NCBI RefSeq assembly: GCF_900091315.1
Contig: NZ_FLSP01000001.1
Span: forward strand, 179,120-243,119
Reading direction: 5' to 3'
DNA from: Streptomyces sp. DI166
GTDB lineage: Bacteria; Actinomycetota; Actinomycetes; Streptomycetales; Streptomycetaceae
DNA length: 64,000 bases
This document shows, piece by piece, positions 1 through 7,629 of this stretch; position 1 is the first letter of the stretch; every line of letters starts with the position of its first letter. A program made the translations under genes and the position numbers. Below the pieces are notes generated by a model. The model saw only the letters and a list, made by a program, of their open reading frames with translations, was not told the DNA's origin and did no database searches.

Positions 1-48
1 GCGCGAGGCGGTGACCGTCTCCGGTCCGTCCACGGCCTGCGACGTCAT
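1..48 (-). CDS. Start of a leftward gene, truncated by the window edge
   Basis: An ATG at 46-48 on the minus strand opens a frame that runs off the left edge. The visible peptide is MTSQAVDGPETVTASR. A Shine-Dalgarno-like AAGGAAGAG lies just upstream (52-60). The gene is divergent from the PAP2 gene and faces an array of six 10-bp near-palindromes, so a TetR-type regulator is a reasonable guess, but 16 residues show no domain. Confidence 0.5.
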   Translation of the reverse strand, partial: MTSQAVDGPETVTASR

Positions 49-90
49 CGGCTCTTCCTTTCGCTCGGCTGCTTCCAGTGTGGCCTATGT

Positions 91-180
91 CTATCGGTAC
101 GCCAGTGTACCGGTACCCGACCGTATCGGTACACTGCCGTATCGGTACAGTGGCGTATCGGTACTCGCCCGTATCGATGA
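91..180. repeat. Six operator-like boxes at exact 16-bp spacing
   Basis: Boxes start at 91, 107, 123, 139, 155 and 171. Three are GTATCGGTAC, one is the perfect palindrome GTACCGGTAC, the first is CTATCGGTAC and the last is the degenerate GTATCGATGA. Every start is 16 bp from the next, about one and a half helical turns. The array fills the divergent promoter region between the truncated leftward gene and the PAP2 gene. Cooperative binding of a dimeric repressor encoded by one of the flanking genes is inferred. Confidence 0.8.
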
Positions 181-255
181 GTTCGGCGCCTTCGCGGAGT
201 CACAGCTCCGCGGGCCGCCGCCCGCACCACCCACCGTCAGCGAAGGGGCCGGGGG

Positions 256-1077
256 ATGAATGCCCGCACCGAGCCTGCACCGACCGAGTCGGCCGTCGTA
301 GCGCGTCCGCCGCTCGTCCGTGAGCTCCTGCTCGTCGCAGGGCTCTTCCTGGTCTACAAGCTGGGCCGGCAGCTGGCCGTCGGGGACACCGGCGAGGCGT
401 TCCGCAACGCCGACCGGGTGTGGGACCTCCAGCGGGCGGTCCGGCTGCCCGACGAGGTCTCGGTGCAGTCGCTGCTGCTGCACGGCGAAACCCTGGTCCA
501 GGCCGCGAACACCTACTACGCGACCGTGCACTTCCCGGCCACCGCGGCCTTCCTGGTCTGGCTCTACCTGCGGCGCCCCGCGCACTACGTGTGGGCCCGC
601 CGGGTGCTCGCCACGGTCACCGCGGTCGCCCTCGTGGGCCACTTGCTCTTCCCGCTGGCCCCGCCCCGGATGCTCACCGCGAGCGGGCTGATCGACACCG
701 CCCGGGTGTTCGGGCCGTCCGTGTACGGCCCGCCCGCCGGCGACCAGCTGTCGAACCAGTTCGCCGCGATGCCCTCCCTGCACTTCGGCTGGGCCCTGAT
801 GGTCGCGATCGGCCTGATCGTCACCACCCGGTCCCGCCTGCGCTGGCTGTGGCTGGCCCACCCCATCGTCACCCTGCTGGTGATCGTGGGGACCGCCAAC
901 CACTACTGGCTCGACGCGATCGTGGCGGCCGTACTGCTCGGCCTCGCGCTCGCCGTGATCCGCCCGCCGCACCGCACCGGCACCACCGGGGGACGCGGCA
1001 CCGAACCCGCCGAACCGGCGGACGCCCAGGCCGACGAAAACGTCGCCGAACCGACTCTCGTGGGAGCGGGCCGATGA
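256..1077 (+). CDS. PAP2-superfamily membrane phosphatase (Aur1/Ipt1-like)
   Basis: A 273-aa polytopic membrane protein. The phosphatase core is visible as PSLH at residues 173-176 (His176) and NHYWLD at 215-220 (His216, Asp220), with His176 and His216 as the expected catalytic pair. Hydrophobic segments near 21-36, 93-105, 117-135, 180-190 and 196-213 place the active site at the membrane face. The likely substrate is a lipid phosphate or a phosphoinositol-type lipid. The ATG at 256 follows a GGGGG stretch. The stop overlaps the ATG of the next gene (ATGA), so the two are co-transcribed, probably from the promoter containing the six-box array. The C-terminal tail is low complexity. Confidence 0.85.
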   Translation: MNARTEPAPTESAVVARPPLVRELLLVAGLFLVYKLGRQLAVGDTGEAFRNADRVWDLQRAVRLPDEVSVQSLLLHGETLVQAANTYYATVHFPATAAFLVWLYLRRPAHYVWARRVLATVTAVALVGHLLFPLAPPRMLTASGLIDTARVFGPSVYGPPAGDQLSNQFAAMPSLHFGWALMVAIGLIVTTRSRLRWLWLAHPIVTLLVIVGTANHYWLDAIVAAVLLGLALAVIRPPHRTGTTGGRGTEPAEPADAQADENVAEPTLVGAGR

Positions 1078-2063
1078 ACGCCACCCTGTTCGCGGTAGTG
1101 CTGTCCCTGTTCTCCGCCGTCGCCTACGCGACCGCCGCCGTCGCCCAGGAGCGGCTCGCCTCGCGCACTCCCGGCGCCGGAGTCCTGCGGATGCTGGGCT
1201 CGGGCGCCTGGTGGTCGACCGTCGGCCTGAACGCCACCGGCGCGCTGCTGCACGTCGTGGCCCTGAAGTACGGGCCGCTCACCGTGGTCCAGCCGCTCGG
1301 CGCGCTGACCCTGGTCGCGGCCGTGCCGCTGGGCGCGCGGGTCGCCGGGCGCCGGGTCACCGGCACCGAGTGGCGGGGCACCGCCCTCACCCTGCTCGGT
1401 CTCGCGGCGATCCTCGTCACCGCGTCCGGGCACGCCCCCGACGACGTGCTGAGCGTGTCCGAGGCGATCGCGGTCGCCGGGATCACCTCGGTGCTGATCG
1501 CGGCCCTGGGGCGGCCGGGCAAGCGGCGGGGCCTGCGGCACGCGACGGCGTCCGGGATGGCCTCCGGGGTGGCCTCGGCGCTCACCCAGACCGTGACCGT
1601 GGCCGCCACGGACCGCTCCGGATCGCTGCTGAGCATGCAGGTGATCGGGGTCGCCCTGGTCGTGGCGGTGTTCGCGGCGGGCGGTCTGCTGCTGTCGCAG
1701 TCGGCCTACCGCGACGGCCTGGACGCCCCGCTCGCGCTGGTCACCCTGGCCAACCCGGTGGCCGCCGCGGTCATCGGCCTCGCCCTGCTGGGCGAGCGGA
1801 TCCAGGGCGGCCCCGCCGGAGTGCTGCTCGCCCTGGCGGGCGCCTGCCTCGCCGCCCGCGGCGTGGTCCTGCTCACCCGGGTCACCGAGCCGGAGGAGCA
1901 CCGGGTCACCGAGCCGGAGGAGGAGCACCCGGTCGCCGCGGTACTGGCCCTGGAGCCGGGCACCGCGTCCCCGGAACCGGCGCTGCGGCTCCAGCCCGCG
2001 ACGCCCCTGGACCTCGGCCTGATGCCCCGGCAGCCGGAACCGGGGCACCTCACGGCGCTCTGA
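1074..2063 (+). CDS. DMT/EamA-like multidrug or metabolite transporter
   Basis: A 329-aa protein with about ten hydrophobic segments arranged as two EamA-like halves, starting MNATLFAVVLSLFSAVAYA. The ATG at 1074 overlaps the PAP2 stop, which fixes the start by translational coupling; longer in-frame extensions read through the PAP2 gene and are not credible. The family is DMT, possibly close to the NIPA-like branch. The substrate cannot be read from the sequence. The cytoplasmic tail contains a short acidic duplication (VTEPEE twice) encoded by a 24-bp tandem repeat. The gene converges on the phospholipase C gene with only 4 bp between the stops. Confidence 0.75.
   Translation: MNATLFAVVLSLFSAVAYATAAVAQERLASRTPGAGVLRMLGSGAWWSTVGLNATGALLHVVALKYGPLTVVQPLGALTLVAAVPLGARVAGRRVTGTEWRGTALTLLGLAAILVTASGHAPDDVLSVSEAIAVAGITSVLIAALGRPGKRRGLRHATASGMASGVASALTQTVTVAATDRSGSLLSMQVIGVALVVAVFAAGGLLLSQSAYRDGLDAPLALVTLANPVAAAVIGLALLGERIQGGPAGVLLALAGACLAARGVVLLTRVTEPEEHRVTEPEEEHPVAAVLALEPGTASPEPALRLQPATPLDLGLMPRQPEPGHLTAL
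1878..1925 (+). repeat. 24-bp tandem duplication inside the DMT gene
   Basis: Two adjacent 24-bp units start at 1878 and 1902 with the core GGGTCACCGAGCCGGAGGAG. They encode VTEPEEHR followed by VTEPEEEH in the C-terminal tail. The period is a multiple of three, so copy number could change without a frameshift. Confidence 0.75.
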
Positions 2064-2067
2064 GCCG

Positions 2068-4119
2068 CTACTCGACGAGCATCGCCGGGTCGCTCACCCC
2101 GGGACGGCCGTTCTCCACGTGCCCCGCGAACCGGCGCAGGAACACCGGGTCGGTGTCCGAGGTGACGGTCAGGTCGTACCAGCGCCGGCTCGCCTTCAGG
2201 CAGACGGTGTGCCGGACGGTGGCGCCCGGCCGGACGGTGAAGGCGCGGTCCCGTCCCCCGTACGCGTTGCCGACCTTGAGCCGGACAGCCTCGGTGCCCT
2301 TGTTGGTGAAGGTCAGCCGTACGTCGTCACCGGCGTGCCGGGCTCCGACCTCCGGGCCCGGGGTGTCGTTGCGGCCCTTGAAGACGCGCAGGAAGCCGTT
2401 GGGGCCGTGCACGACCAGGTCGTACGAGCCGTGGGACCACACCGAGTTCCAGGTGTCGGCGAGGCTCTTGCCGGCCTCGGTGGTGTACGTCCAGGGCCCG
2501 TCGCCGCGGTTGCCCGAGGTCACCAGGAAGGCGGCGCCCGCCTCGGCCCCCGAGGCGAAGGCGAGCGTGAAGGTACCGGCCGCCGCGTCCACCGAGCCGT
2601 CCACGTACGGGGCGTACTTCAGGGGGCGGGCGGGGCGCAGTCCGCGTTCCTGGCGGGGCATGTCGGGGTCGGCCGGAGGTGTCGGCCGGTAGTCGGGGTG
2701 CCGTTCGCGGTCCGGCGGCTCGTAGGCGTCCGTGCCCGGCAGGGCGGCCGGGCGGCTGTCCCGCCGGGAGAAGTCGAAGGCGGAGGTGAGGTCGCCGCAG
2801 ACGGTCCGGCGCCAGGGGGAGATCTGGGGCTCGCGCACCCCGAAACGGCGCTCCATGAAGCGCAGGATCGAGGTGTGGTCGAGGGTCTCGGAGCAGACGT
2901 ACCCGCCCTTGCTCCAGGGCGAGACCACCAGCATGGGCACCCGCGGCCCGAGTCCGTAGGGCCCGGCGGGCCTGCGGATGTCACCCGGGTACAGGTCCAG
3001 TGAGACATCGACGGTGGACTTCCCCTGGGAGGCGTCCTTCGGCGGGAGCGGCGGCACGAGGTGGTCGAAGAAGCCGTCGTTCTCGTCGTACGTGAGGAAC
3101 AGGGCCGTCCTCGACCAGACCTCCGGGTTGGCGGTGAGCGCGTCGAGGACCTGGGCGATGTACCAGGCGCCGTAGTTGGAGGGCCAGTTGGAGTGCTCGG
3201 AGAAGGCCTCGGGGGCGGCGATCCAGGAGACCTGGGGCAGGGTCCCCGCCCTGACGTCGGCTGCGAGCCGGTCGAACCAGCGGTCCCCGTTCCTCACATC
3301 GGTACCGGTACGGGCCTTGTCGAACCAGGGTTCGCCGGGCCGGGCCTCCCGGTACTTGGTGAAGTACAGCAGGGAGTTGTCGCCGTAGTTGCCGCGGTAG
3401 GCGTCGCCGATCCACCCCCACGACCCCGCCGCGTCGAGTCCGTCCCCGATGTCCTGGTAGATCCGCCAGGAGACCCCGGCCGCCTCCAGCCGCTCGGGGT
3501 AGGTGGTCCAGCCGTAGCCCAGCTCCTCGTTGCCGAGGACCGGGCCGCCGCCGGTGCCGTCGTTGCCGGTGCAGCCCGTCCACAGGTAGTAGCGGTTCGG
3601 GTCGGTGGAGCCGATGAACGAGCAGTGGTAGGCGTCGCAGACGGTGAAGGCGTCGGCGAGGGCGTAGTGGAACGGGATGTCCTCACGGGTGAGATACGCC
3701 ATCGTCGTGGTGCCCTTGGCGGGGATCCACCGGTCGTACTTCCCACCGTGGTACGCCTGTTGACCGTCGGTCCACCCGTGCGGCAGCCCCTCCAGGAACT
3801 GCATGCCGAGATCGTCCGCGGTCGGGTGGAAGGGGAGCACGTCCTTGGCGCCGTCGGACTGGTGCCACACCGACTTCCCGCTGTCGAGGGTGACCGGATG
3901 CGGGTCGCCGAAACCGCGGACGCCCCGCAGCGTGCCGAAGTAGTGGTCGAACGAACGGTTCTCCTGCATCAGGACGACGATGTGCTCGACGTCCTCGATG
4001 GAACCGGTGCGATGGTGCGCCGGGATGGCGGCGGCCCGCTGGATGCTGCCGGACAGCGCCGAGAACGCGGCGGTGGCGCCGGTGAGCTGGAGAAAACGGC
4101 GCCGGTTGACGTCGGCCAT
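2068..4119 (-). CDS. plcC: Phosphocholine-specific phospholipase C, Tat-exported
   Basis: A 683-aa secreted phosphoesterase that cleaves phospholipids such as phosphatidylcholine to diacylglycerol and phosphocholine. The N-terminus MADVNRRRFLQLTG carries a twin-arginine motif and a hydrophobic stretch, so it is exported folded by Tat. The mature protein opens with EHIVVLMQENRSFDHYFGTL, the signature of the phosphoesterase family (residues about 43-400). The C-terminal 200 residues match the two small beta domains usual in bacterial PLCs, and the total length is normal. GAGAGG lies upstream of the ATG at 4117-4119. It appears monocistronic. plcC is used here as a family symbol. Confidence 0.88.
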   Translation of the reverse strand: MADVNRRRFLQLTGATAAFSALSGSIQRAAAIPAHHRTGSIEDVEHIVVLMQENRSFDHYFGTLRGVRGFGDPHPVTLDSGKSVWHQSDGAKDVLPFHPTADDLGMQFLEGLPHGWTDGQQAYHGGKYDRWIPAKGTTTMAYLTREDIPFHYALADAFTVCDAYHCSFIGSTDPNRYYLWTGCTGNDGTGGGPVLGNEELGYGWTTYPERLEAAGVSWRIYQDIGDGLDAAGSWGWIGDAYRGNYGDNSLLYFTKYREARPGEPWFDKARTGTDVRNGDRWFDRLAADVRAGTLPQVSWIAAPEAFSEHSNWPSNYGAWYIAQVLDALTANPEVWSRTALFLTYDENDGFFDHLVPPLPPKDASQGKSTVDVSLDLYPGDIRRPAGPYGLGPRVPMLVVSPWSKGGYVCSETLDHTSILRFMERRFGVREPQISPWRRTVCGDLTSAFDFSRRDSRPAALPGTDAYEPPDRERHPDYRPTPPADPDMPRQERGLRPARPLKYAPYVDGSVDAAAGTFTLAFASGAEAGAAFLVTSGNRGDGPWTYTTEAGKSLADTWNSVWSHGSYDLVVHGPNGFLRVFKGRNDTPGPEVGARHAGDDVRLTFTNKGTEAVRLKVGNAYGGRDRAFTVRPGATVRHTVCLKASRRWYDLTVTSDTDPVFLRRFAGHVENGRPGVSDPAMLVE

Positions 4120-4359
4120 GGATGAGTGACCTCTCGTGCTGGGTGGGGGTACCGGACGGGGTCATGACGAATTGCGCGCGAAAGGAGTGTTCCAGGAGCA
4201 CGAAACGCCAGGGAAGGGGGCGGTGGCGGGGGTGTGAAGGTTGGGGGTACCCGGGCGGAGGCGAGCGCCCTACGACGGCTCCCCTGATTCGAGGTGTGTG
4301 AACATGAATGCATGCCGAACACCGAGGTGCCGCGCCGGGATCGGGTCGAGGGAGGCTCC

Positions 4360-4851
4360 GTGCGGATCGTGCCGATGACCGAGGAGCACGCCCGACAGGT
4401 GCTGGAGATCTACCGGCTGGGGATCGAGGAGGGCGACGCCACCTTCGAGACCGAGCCGCCGGACTGGGTCGCCTTCGACAAGGCCAAGTTGCCCGAACAG
4501 CGGTTCGTCGCGCTGGACGAGGGTGACGGACGGGTGCTCGGGTGGGTGGCCGCCAGTGCCGTTTCCGACCGGTGCGCCTACGCCGGGGTCGTCGAGCACT
4601 CCGTGTACGTCCGTCCCGACGCCCGGGGGCGCGGTGTCGCGCGGCGGTTGCTGGACGCGCTGATCGAGTCGACGGAGGCGGCGGGGATCTGGACCGTCCA
4701 GTCCGGCATCTTCCCAGAGAACACCGCCAGTCTGGCGCTCCACGAGCGGGCCGGGTTCCGGGTCATCGGCACCAGGGAACGCATCGGCCGCCACCACGGG
4801 CGCTGGCGCGACGTCCTGCTCGTCGAACGTCGCAGCCCTCGCGTCGACTGA
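4360..4851 (+). CDS. GNAT N-acetyltransferase, phosphinothricin acetyltransferase-like
   Basis: A 163-aa GNAT enzyme resembling Pat/Bar and MnaT, which acetylate amino acid-like substrates. The acetyl-CoA loop RGRGVARRLL is preceded by the strand VEHSVYVRPDA and followed by FPENTASLALHERAGF, the usual Pat-family order. I chose GTG 4360 because GAGGGAGG ends four bases upstream and the protein then begins VRIVPMTEEHA, as the family does. In-frame starts at 4294 and 4312 would add 22 or 16 residues but have poorer ribosome sites. The 240 bp back to the phospholipase start show only promoter-like sequence. Confidence 0.82.
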   Translation: MRIVPMTEEHARQVLEIYRLGIEEGDATFETEPPDWVAFDKAKLPEQRFVALDEGDGRVLGWVAASAVSDRCAYAGVVEHSVYVRPDARGRGVARRLLDALIESTEAAGIWTVQSGIFPENTASLALHERAGFRVIGTRERIGRHHGRWRDVLLVERRSPRVD

Positions 4852-4863
4852 ACGGCGGTCCCG

Positions 4864-5748
4864 TCAGACGGGCCGGTGCGCCACCGGTTCCGGGGAACCG
4901 TGGCGTGCGTACGCCTCCCAGTCCACGATCCGCACCGCCGCGCCCGCCGCCTCCTCGCCCCGGCAGTGGGCGTGGTGCCTGCGGGTGATGCCGTCCAGGT
5001 CGAGGTGGGGACCGAAGGCGGGATGGGCCGCCAGCCGTCGGGCGTAGGCCCAGACGCGGGAGTGCTCGGTGACGCGCTGCACCGCGGCGGCGTCCAGGTA
5101 GTGGCGGTGGACCAGGTCCAGTTGGACCAGGGTGACCCACAACTGGACGTCGGCGAGGGTGAGTTCAGCGCCGAGGACGTACGCGTGGGAGGCCAGGCGC
5201 CAGTCCAGTACGTCCAGGGTGCGCAGCAGGGTGGCCAGGCCGCTGGTGCGGTCCGCGGGGTCGCCGTCGGAGCGCCCGGCGCGCTGGGCGGCCGAGACGA
5301 TGCCCCGTTCGCAGAGTCGGGACACGGTCTCGACGGCCTGCTCGGTACCGCGCGGGCACAGGTCGGGGCCGTCGCCGCCGAAGCGCCGGGCGAGGTCGCG
5401 CAGGATGTCGGGGGTGTGCGTACTGACGACGGTGCCGGTCCAGTCGTCGCTGAGGACCGGCGCCGCGGCCGGTCCGCGGTGCTGGTGCGCGCCGGCCTCG
5501 TAGAGCGGGCGCAGGGCGAGGTGGCCGCCGTCCGGGCCGTCGGGCAGGGCGGGCAGCAGGGTCACGGGGAGGGTGTCGTCGAGGCCGAGCAGGCGGTGCG
5601 TGATCGCGATCTGCAGGCAGTTCGGACAGGACGGCGCGAGGTGGAGCCGGTAGCGGTGCGGGGCGGCGTAGTAGCCGCTGCGGGCGTCACAGCCGATGCG
5701 GCTGCGGAAACGGGGAACGGGGGCGGCGGTCGGGGATGCGGCGGACAT
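4864..5748 (-). CDS. Xi-class GST / glutathionyl-hydroquinone reductase-like protein
   Basis: A 294-aa protein of the ECM4/YqjG type. The thioredoxin-like N-terminal half has LAPSCPNCLQIA where classical enzymes have a CPWA motif, so a CPNC active site replaces CPWA. APVLSDDWTGTVVST corresponds to the family VPVLWD/TIVSNES region, and the C-terminal half is the helical GST domain (AELTLADVQLWVTLVQLD). Such enzymes reduce thiol-quinone conjugates; streptomycetes lack glutathione, so mycothiol or another thiol is the likely partner (inference). GGGAG precedes the ATG at 5746-5748. A cysteine-type leader peptide and a hairpin lie upstream, suggesting control by sulfur or cysteine supply. Confidence 0.75.
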   Translation of the reverse strand: MSAASPTAAPVPRFRSRIGCDARSGYYAAPHRYRLHLAPSCPNCLQIAITHRLLGLDDTLPVTLLPALPDGPDGGHLALRPLYEAGAHQHRGPAAAPVLSDDWTGTVVSTHTPDILRDLARRFGGDGPDLCPRGTEQAVETVSRLCERGIVSAAQRAGRSDGDPADRTSGLATLLRTLDVLDWRLASHAYVLGAELTLADVQLWVTLVQLDLVHRHYLDAAAVQRVTEHSRVWAYARRLAAHPAFGPHLDLDGITRRHHAHCRGEEAAGAAVRIVDWEAYARHGSPEPVAHRPV

Positions 5749-5773
5749 ACGTCTCCCTGGGTGCTGGTCGCGG

Positions 5774-5793
5774 GCATACGGGCGCGGGTATGC
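5774..5793 (-). promoter_or_regulatory. Hairpin between leader peptide and GST-like gene
   Basis: Perfect 6-bp arms GCATAC and GTATGC flank an 8-nt GC-rich loop, about 25 bp upstream of the GST-like start codon. In the mRNA this could hide the ribosome site or act as an attenuator, with the leader peptide ending about 70 nt earlier. The arms are short, so this is tentative. Confidence 0.4.
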
Positions 5794-5862
5794 GGACAGG
5801 GGGCGGGGACGGCACGCGGCGGCTTCGGCACGGCCGGTACGGGGGTGCGGGCGCGGGTGGGC

Positions 5863-6003
5863 TCAGAGGCCGCGGTACCGGGGGAAGCCCGCCGCGCTGC
5901 ACACGCGCAGCAGGTCGATGTGACGGCGGGACGTGAGCAGGGGCAGCGGGCACGCCGCGATACGGACGGCTGGCCGACCGGGGTCCAGCACAGAACGGTC
6001 CAT
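5863..6003 (-). CDS. Leader peptide of the RRHIDLLRVCSA type
   Basis: A 46-aa ORF beginning MDRSVLDPGR with a good ribosome site (AGGGAAAG directly before the ATG at 6001-6003). Its C-terminal half contains TSRRHIDLLRVCSAAG. From memory this matches a recurrent actinobacterial family of putative leader peptides found upstream of sulfur and cysteine metabolism genes, in which the translating ribosome senses cysteine supply. Here it precedes a Xi-class GST-like gene by about 115 nt. The N-terminal extension is longer than in most members. An AT-richer block (6008-6035) upstream probably holds the promoter. Confidence 0.65.
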   Translation of the reverse strand: MDRSVLDPGRPAVRIAACPLPLLTSRRHIDLLRVCSAAGFPRYRGL

Positions 6004-6104
6004 CTTTCCCTACCAATTCACTATGATTCCCGTACTGGAGTGTCGGCCCACACCCCGGCGCCGTCAAGGGGGCGTGCCGACACAACCTCGGTGACTGGCA
6101 GGGG

Positions 6105-6263
6105 TCAGGGCTTCAGGCGACCGCTCGCGAAAAGGACCGCCGACCAGGTGGTGAGGGCTGCCGCGAGGCCCCAGACCACGGCGAGCGCCCAGAGCGCGCC
6201 GACGTCACCCTGGCCGAGGAAGCCGATGCGCTCCACCTGGACCATCCAGAACACGGGGTTCAG
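6105..6263 (-). pseudogene. C-terminal remnant of an ABC-2 type permease
   Basis: The frame from 6263 to the stop at 6105 encodes LNPVFWMVQVERIGF followed by a final membrane helix ending FASGRLKP, as at the C-terminus of ABC-2 (drug or polysaccharide export) permeases. The 53-residue fragment begins exactly at the right end of the TnpB element. No matching N-terminal part is visible on the far side of the element, so the insertion was accompanied by, or followed by, a deletion. Confidence 0.65.
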
Positions 6264-6400
6264 TTGACATCCTCCCCCTCTTAAAAGACGGGGATTCCAA
6301 CCCATTCAGGCTGAGGTTCACGGACGCTCGACCGCTTGTTCGGCGGTGTCGTCCCTCCGGCACCGGCTGATCGCCGGGGGCGGGGAATCCCGCCCTGTCC
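6264..6400 (-). ncRNA. Predicted omega RNA of the TnpB element
   Basis: In TnpB elements the guide RNA scaffold is made from the 3' end of tnpB to the right end of the element, and the guide is the flanking DNA. Here the terminal hairpin (6272-6294) and the GGATGTCAA end at 6264 mark the scaffold 3' end. The guide would be read from 6263 down to about 6244 (CTGAACCCCGTG...), inside the ABC permease remnant. The 5' boundary given is a placeholder inside the tnpB coding sequence. Confidence 0.5.
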
Positions 6401-7582
6401 TGCCGCGACGTTGATAGCTGCGTTCTCATCCGCGTTGCAGGTGAACCCGCAGGACACGCAGACGAAGTCAGCTTGGCTCTTGCGTGACTTCTTCTCAATC
6501 CAACCGCAGGCGCTGCATCGCAGGGAGGTGTACGGGGCCGGGACGTCTTCGACCCTGCCCGGGGCCTTGTGTTCGGTGCGCTGCCGCAGCAGCCCCCAGC
6601 CTTGAGCGAGGATGCTGCGGTTGAGCCCGGACTTGGCGCGGACGTTCCGTCCGGGCGCGTCGACTGTGCCTTTCGCGGAGCGGGTCATGGTCCGGATGTT
6701 CAGCTTCTCGAACCGCACCAGATCGTAGGTGCGGGCGAGCATGGTCGAGGTCTTCTCGGCCCAGTCCTTACGCCGGTTCGCCTCGCGTGCTTTGAGCTTG
6801 GCGACCTTGGCGCACTCGGCGGTCTTGAGGTCGCTGCCCTTGGGTGCGCGGGCGGCGCGCCGCTGGTGCTTGCGGACCTGTGCGCGTTCCTTGGCGGTGA
6901 GCTGAGGGCAGTTCAGGCGTCGGCCGTCCGACAGGGCTGCGGTGATTTTCACACCCCGGTCGATACCGATGACCTCGCCGGTGCCGGGTGCTTCGATCGG
7001 TTCCGGGACGACGGCGAACGCTGCGTGCCATTGGCCGTTCTTGTACGTGACGCGGAACGACTTCGCGGACGGCAGTACGGCGCCCTTGCCGCCGGGGCTG
7101 AGGCGGATGCGGACCCATCCACATCCGGGCACCTTGACCTGAGCCCACCGTCGGTTGAGTTTCTGCACGGTCACGGCGCGGCCCATGACTTGCTTGCCGG
7201 TCTTGACGTTCAGCTTCGGCGTGCCGTCCTCGTTGCACTCAGGCACGCGGTCGTCGCCGATGACGCGGAACCCTTCGTGCCGGTGCTTCTTCCGCCAGGT
7301 CGGCTCGCCGAACCCGGAGGTGAAGCGGGCGTTCTTGGCCTTGGCGAAGTCCTTCAGCGCCTGGGCCTGGACGGTCTGGTTCCCGGCTCGGAGCCAGTCG
7401 GAGGCGGCGCGGGCTTCGGTGAGCTGGCGGCACTGCTCCGCGAACGACGGCGCGGCTTTGCGGCCCGGCTGCCAGTGCGCGTGCTGCTCGACGGCGAGAT
7501 TCCAGACGTACCGAGCGTGCGCGCAGTGCAGCAGCATCTGCTCTGCCTGCGCGGGCGTCGGGTACATCCGGAAACGACTCAT
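6281..7582 (-). CDS. tnpB: RNA-guided endonuclease TnpB
   Basis: A 433-aa TnpB. The RuvC residues look intact: Asp208 in GIDRG, Glu292 in RFEKLNI and Asp385 in NADENAA. A zinc ribbon has Cys356/Cys359 and Cys375/Cys378. The protein should use an omega RNA to cut DNA matching the guide, which maintains the element after excision. I chose ATG 7582 (MSRFRMYPTPAQAEQ), where the family's conserved N-terminus begins; a longer reading from 7669 would run through the divergent RHH start. The coding sequence ends inside the terminal hairpin. A palindromic operator lies directly upstream. Confidence 0.9.
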   Translation of the reverse strand: MSRFRMYPTPAQAEQMLLHCAHARYVWNLAVEQHAHWQPGRKAAPSFAEQCRQLTEARAASDWLRAGNQTVQAQALKDFAKAKNARFTSGFGEPTWRKKHRHEGFRVIGDDRVPECNEDGTPKLNVKTGKQVMGRAVTVQKLNRRWAQVKVPGCGWVRIRLSPGGKGAVLPSAKSFRVTYKNGQWHAAFAVVPEPIEAPGTGEVIGIDRGVKITAALSDGRRLNCPQLTAKERAQVRKHQRRAARAPKGSDLKTAECAKVAKLKAREANRRKDWAEKTSTMLARTYDLVRFEKLNIRTMTRSAKGTVDAPGRNVRAKSGLNRSILAQGWGLLRQRTEHKAPGRVEDVPAPYTSLRCSACGWIEKKSRKSQADFVCVSCGFTCNADENAAINVAAGQGGIPRPRRSAGAGGTTPPNKRSSVREPQPEWVGIPVF

Positions 7583-7591
7583 GGTCCCATA

Positions 7592-7629
7592 ATAGCTCCA
7601 TTCTGAGACCGGTGCCAGAATGGTCCTAT
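7592..7629. promoter_or_regulatory. 38-bp interrupted palindrome in the tnpB/RHH divergent promoter
   Basis: The sequence is symmetric about 7610/7611. Left arm parts are ATAG, CCATTCTG and ACC; right arm parts are GGT, CAGAATGG and CTAT. Fifteen of nineteen positions pair, and the mismatches fall in symmetric 2-bp groups. It fills the 45-bp gap between the tnpB and RHH starts and overlaps the RHH ATG. RHH proteins typically bind such paired sites to repress their own gene, so control of both genes is inferred. Confidence 0.75.

Noticed and set aside
91..180. The 16-bp-phased boxes as a CRISPR array or replication iterons
   Set aside because: The 6-bp gaps are too short to be spacers, and no replication gene is near. 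The position between divergent genes and the palindromic boxes fit operators.
4294..4359. Longer N-terminus for the GNAT enzyme
   Set aside because: The extra residues do not match the family start, and the best ribosome site is before GTG 4360. The longer starts remain possible.
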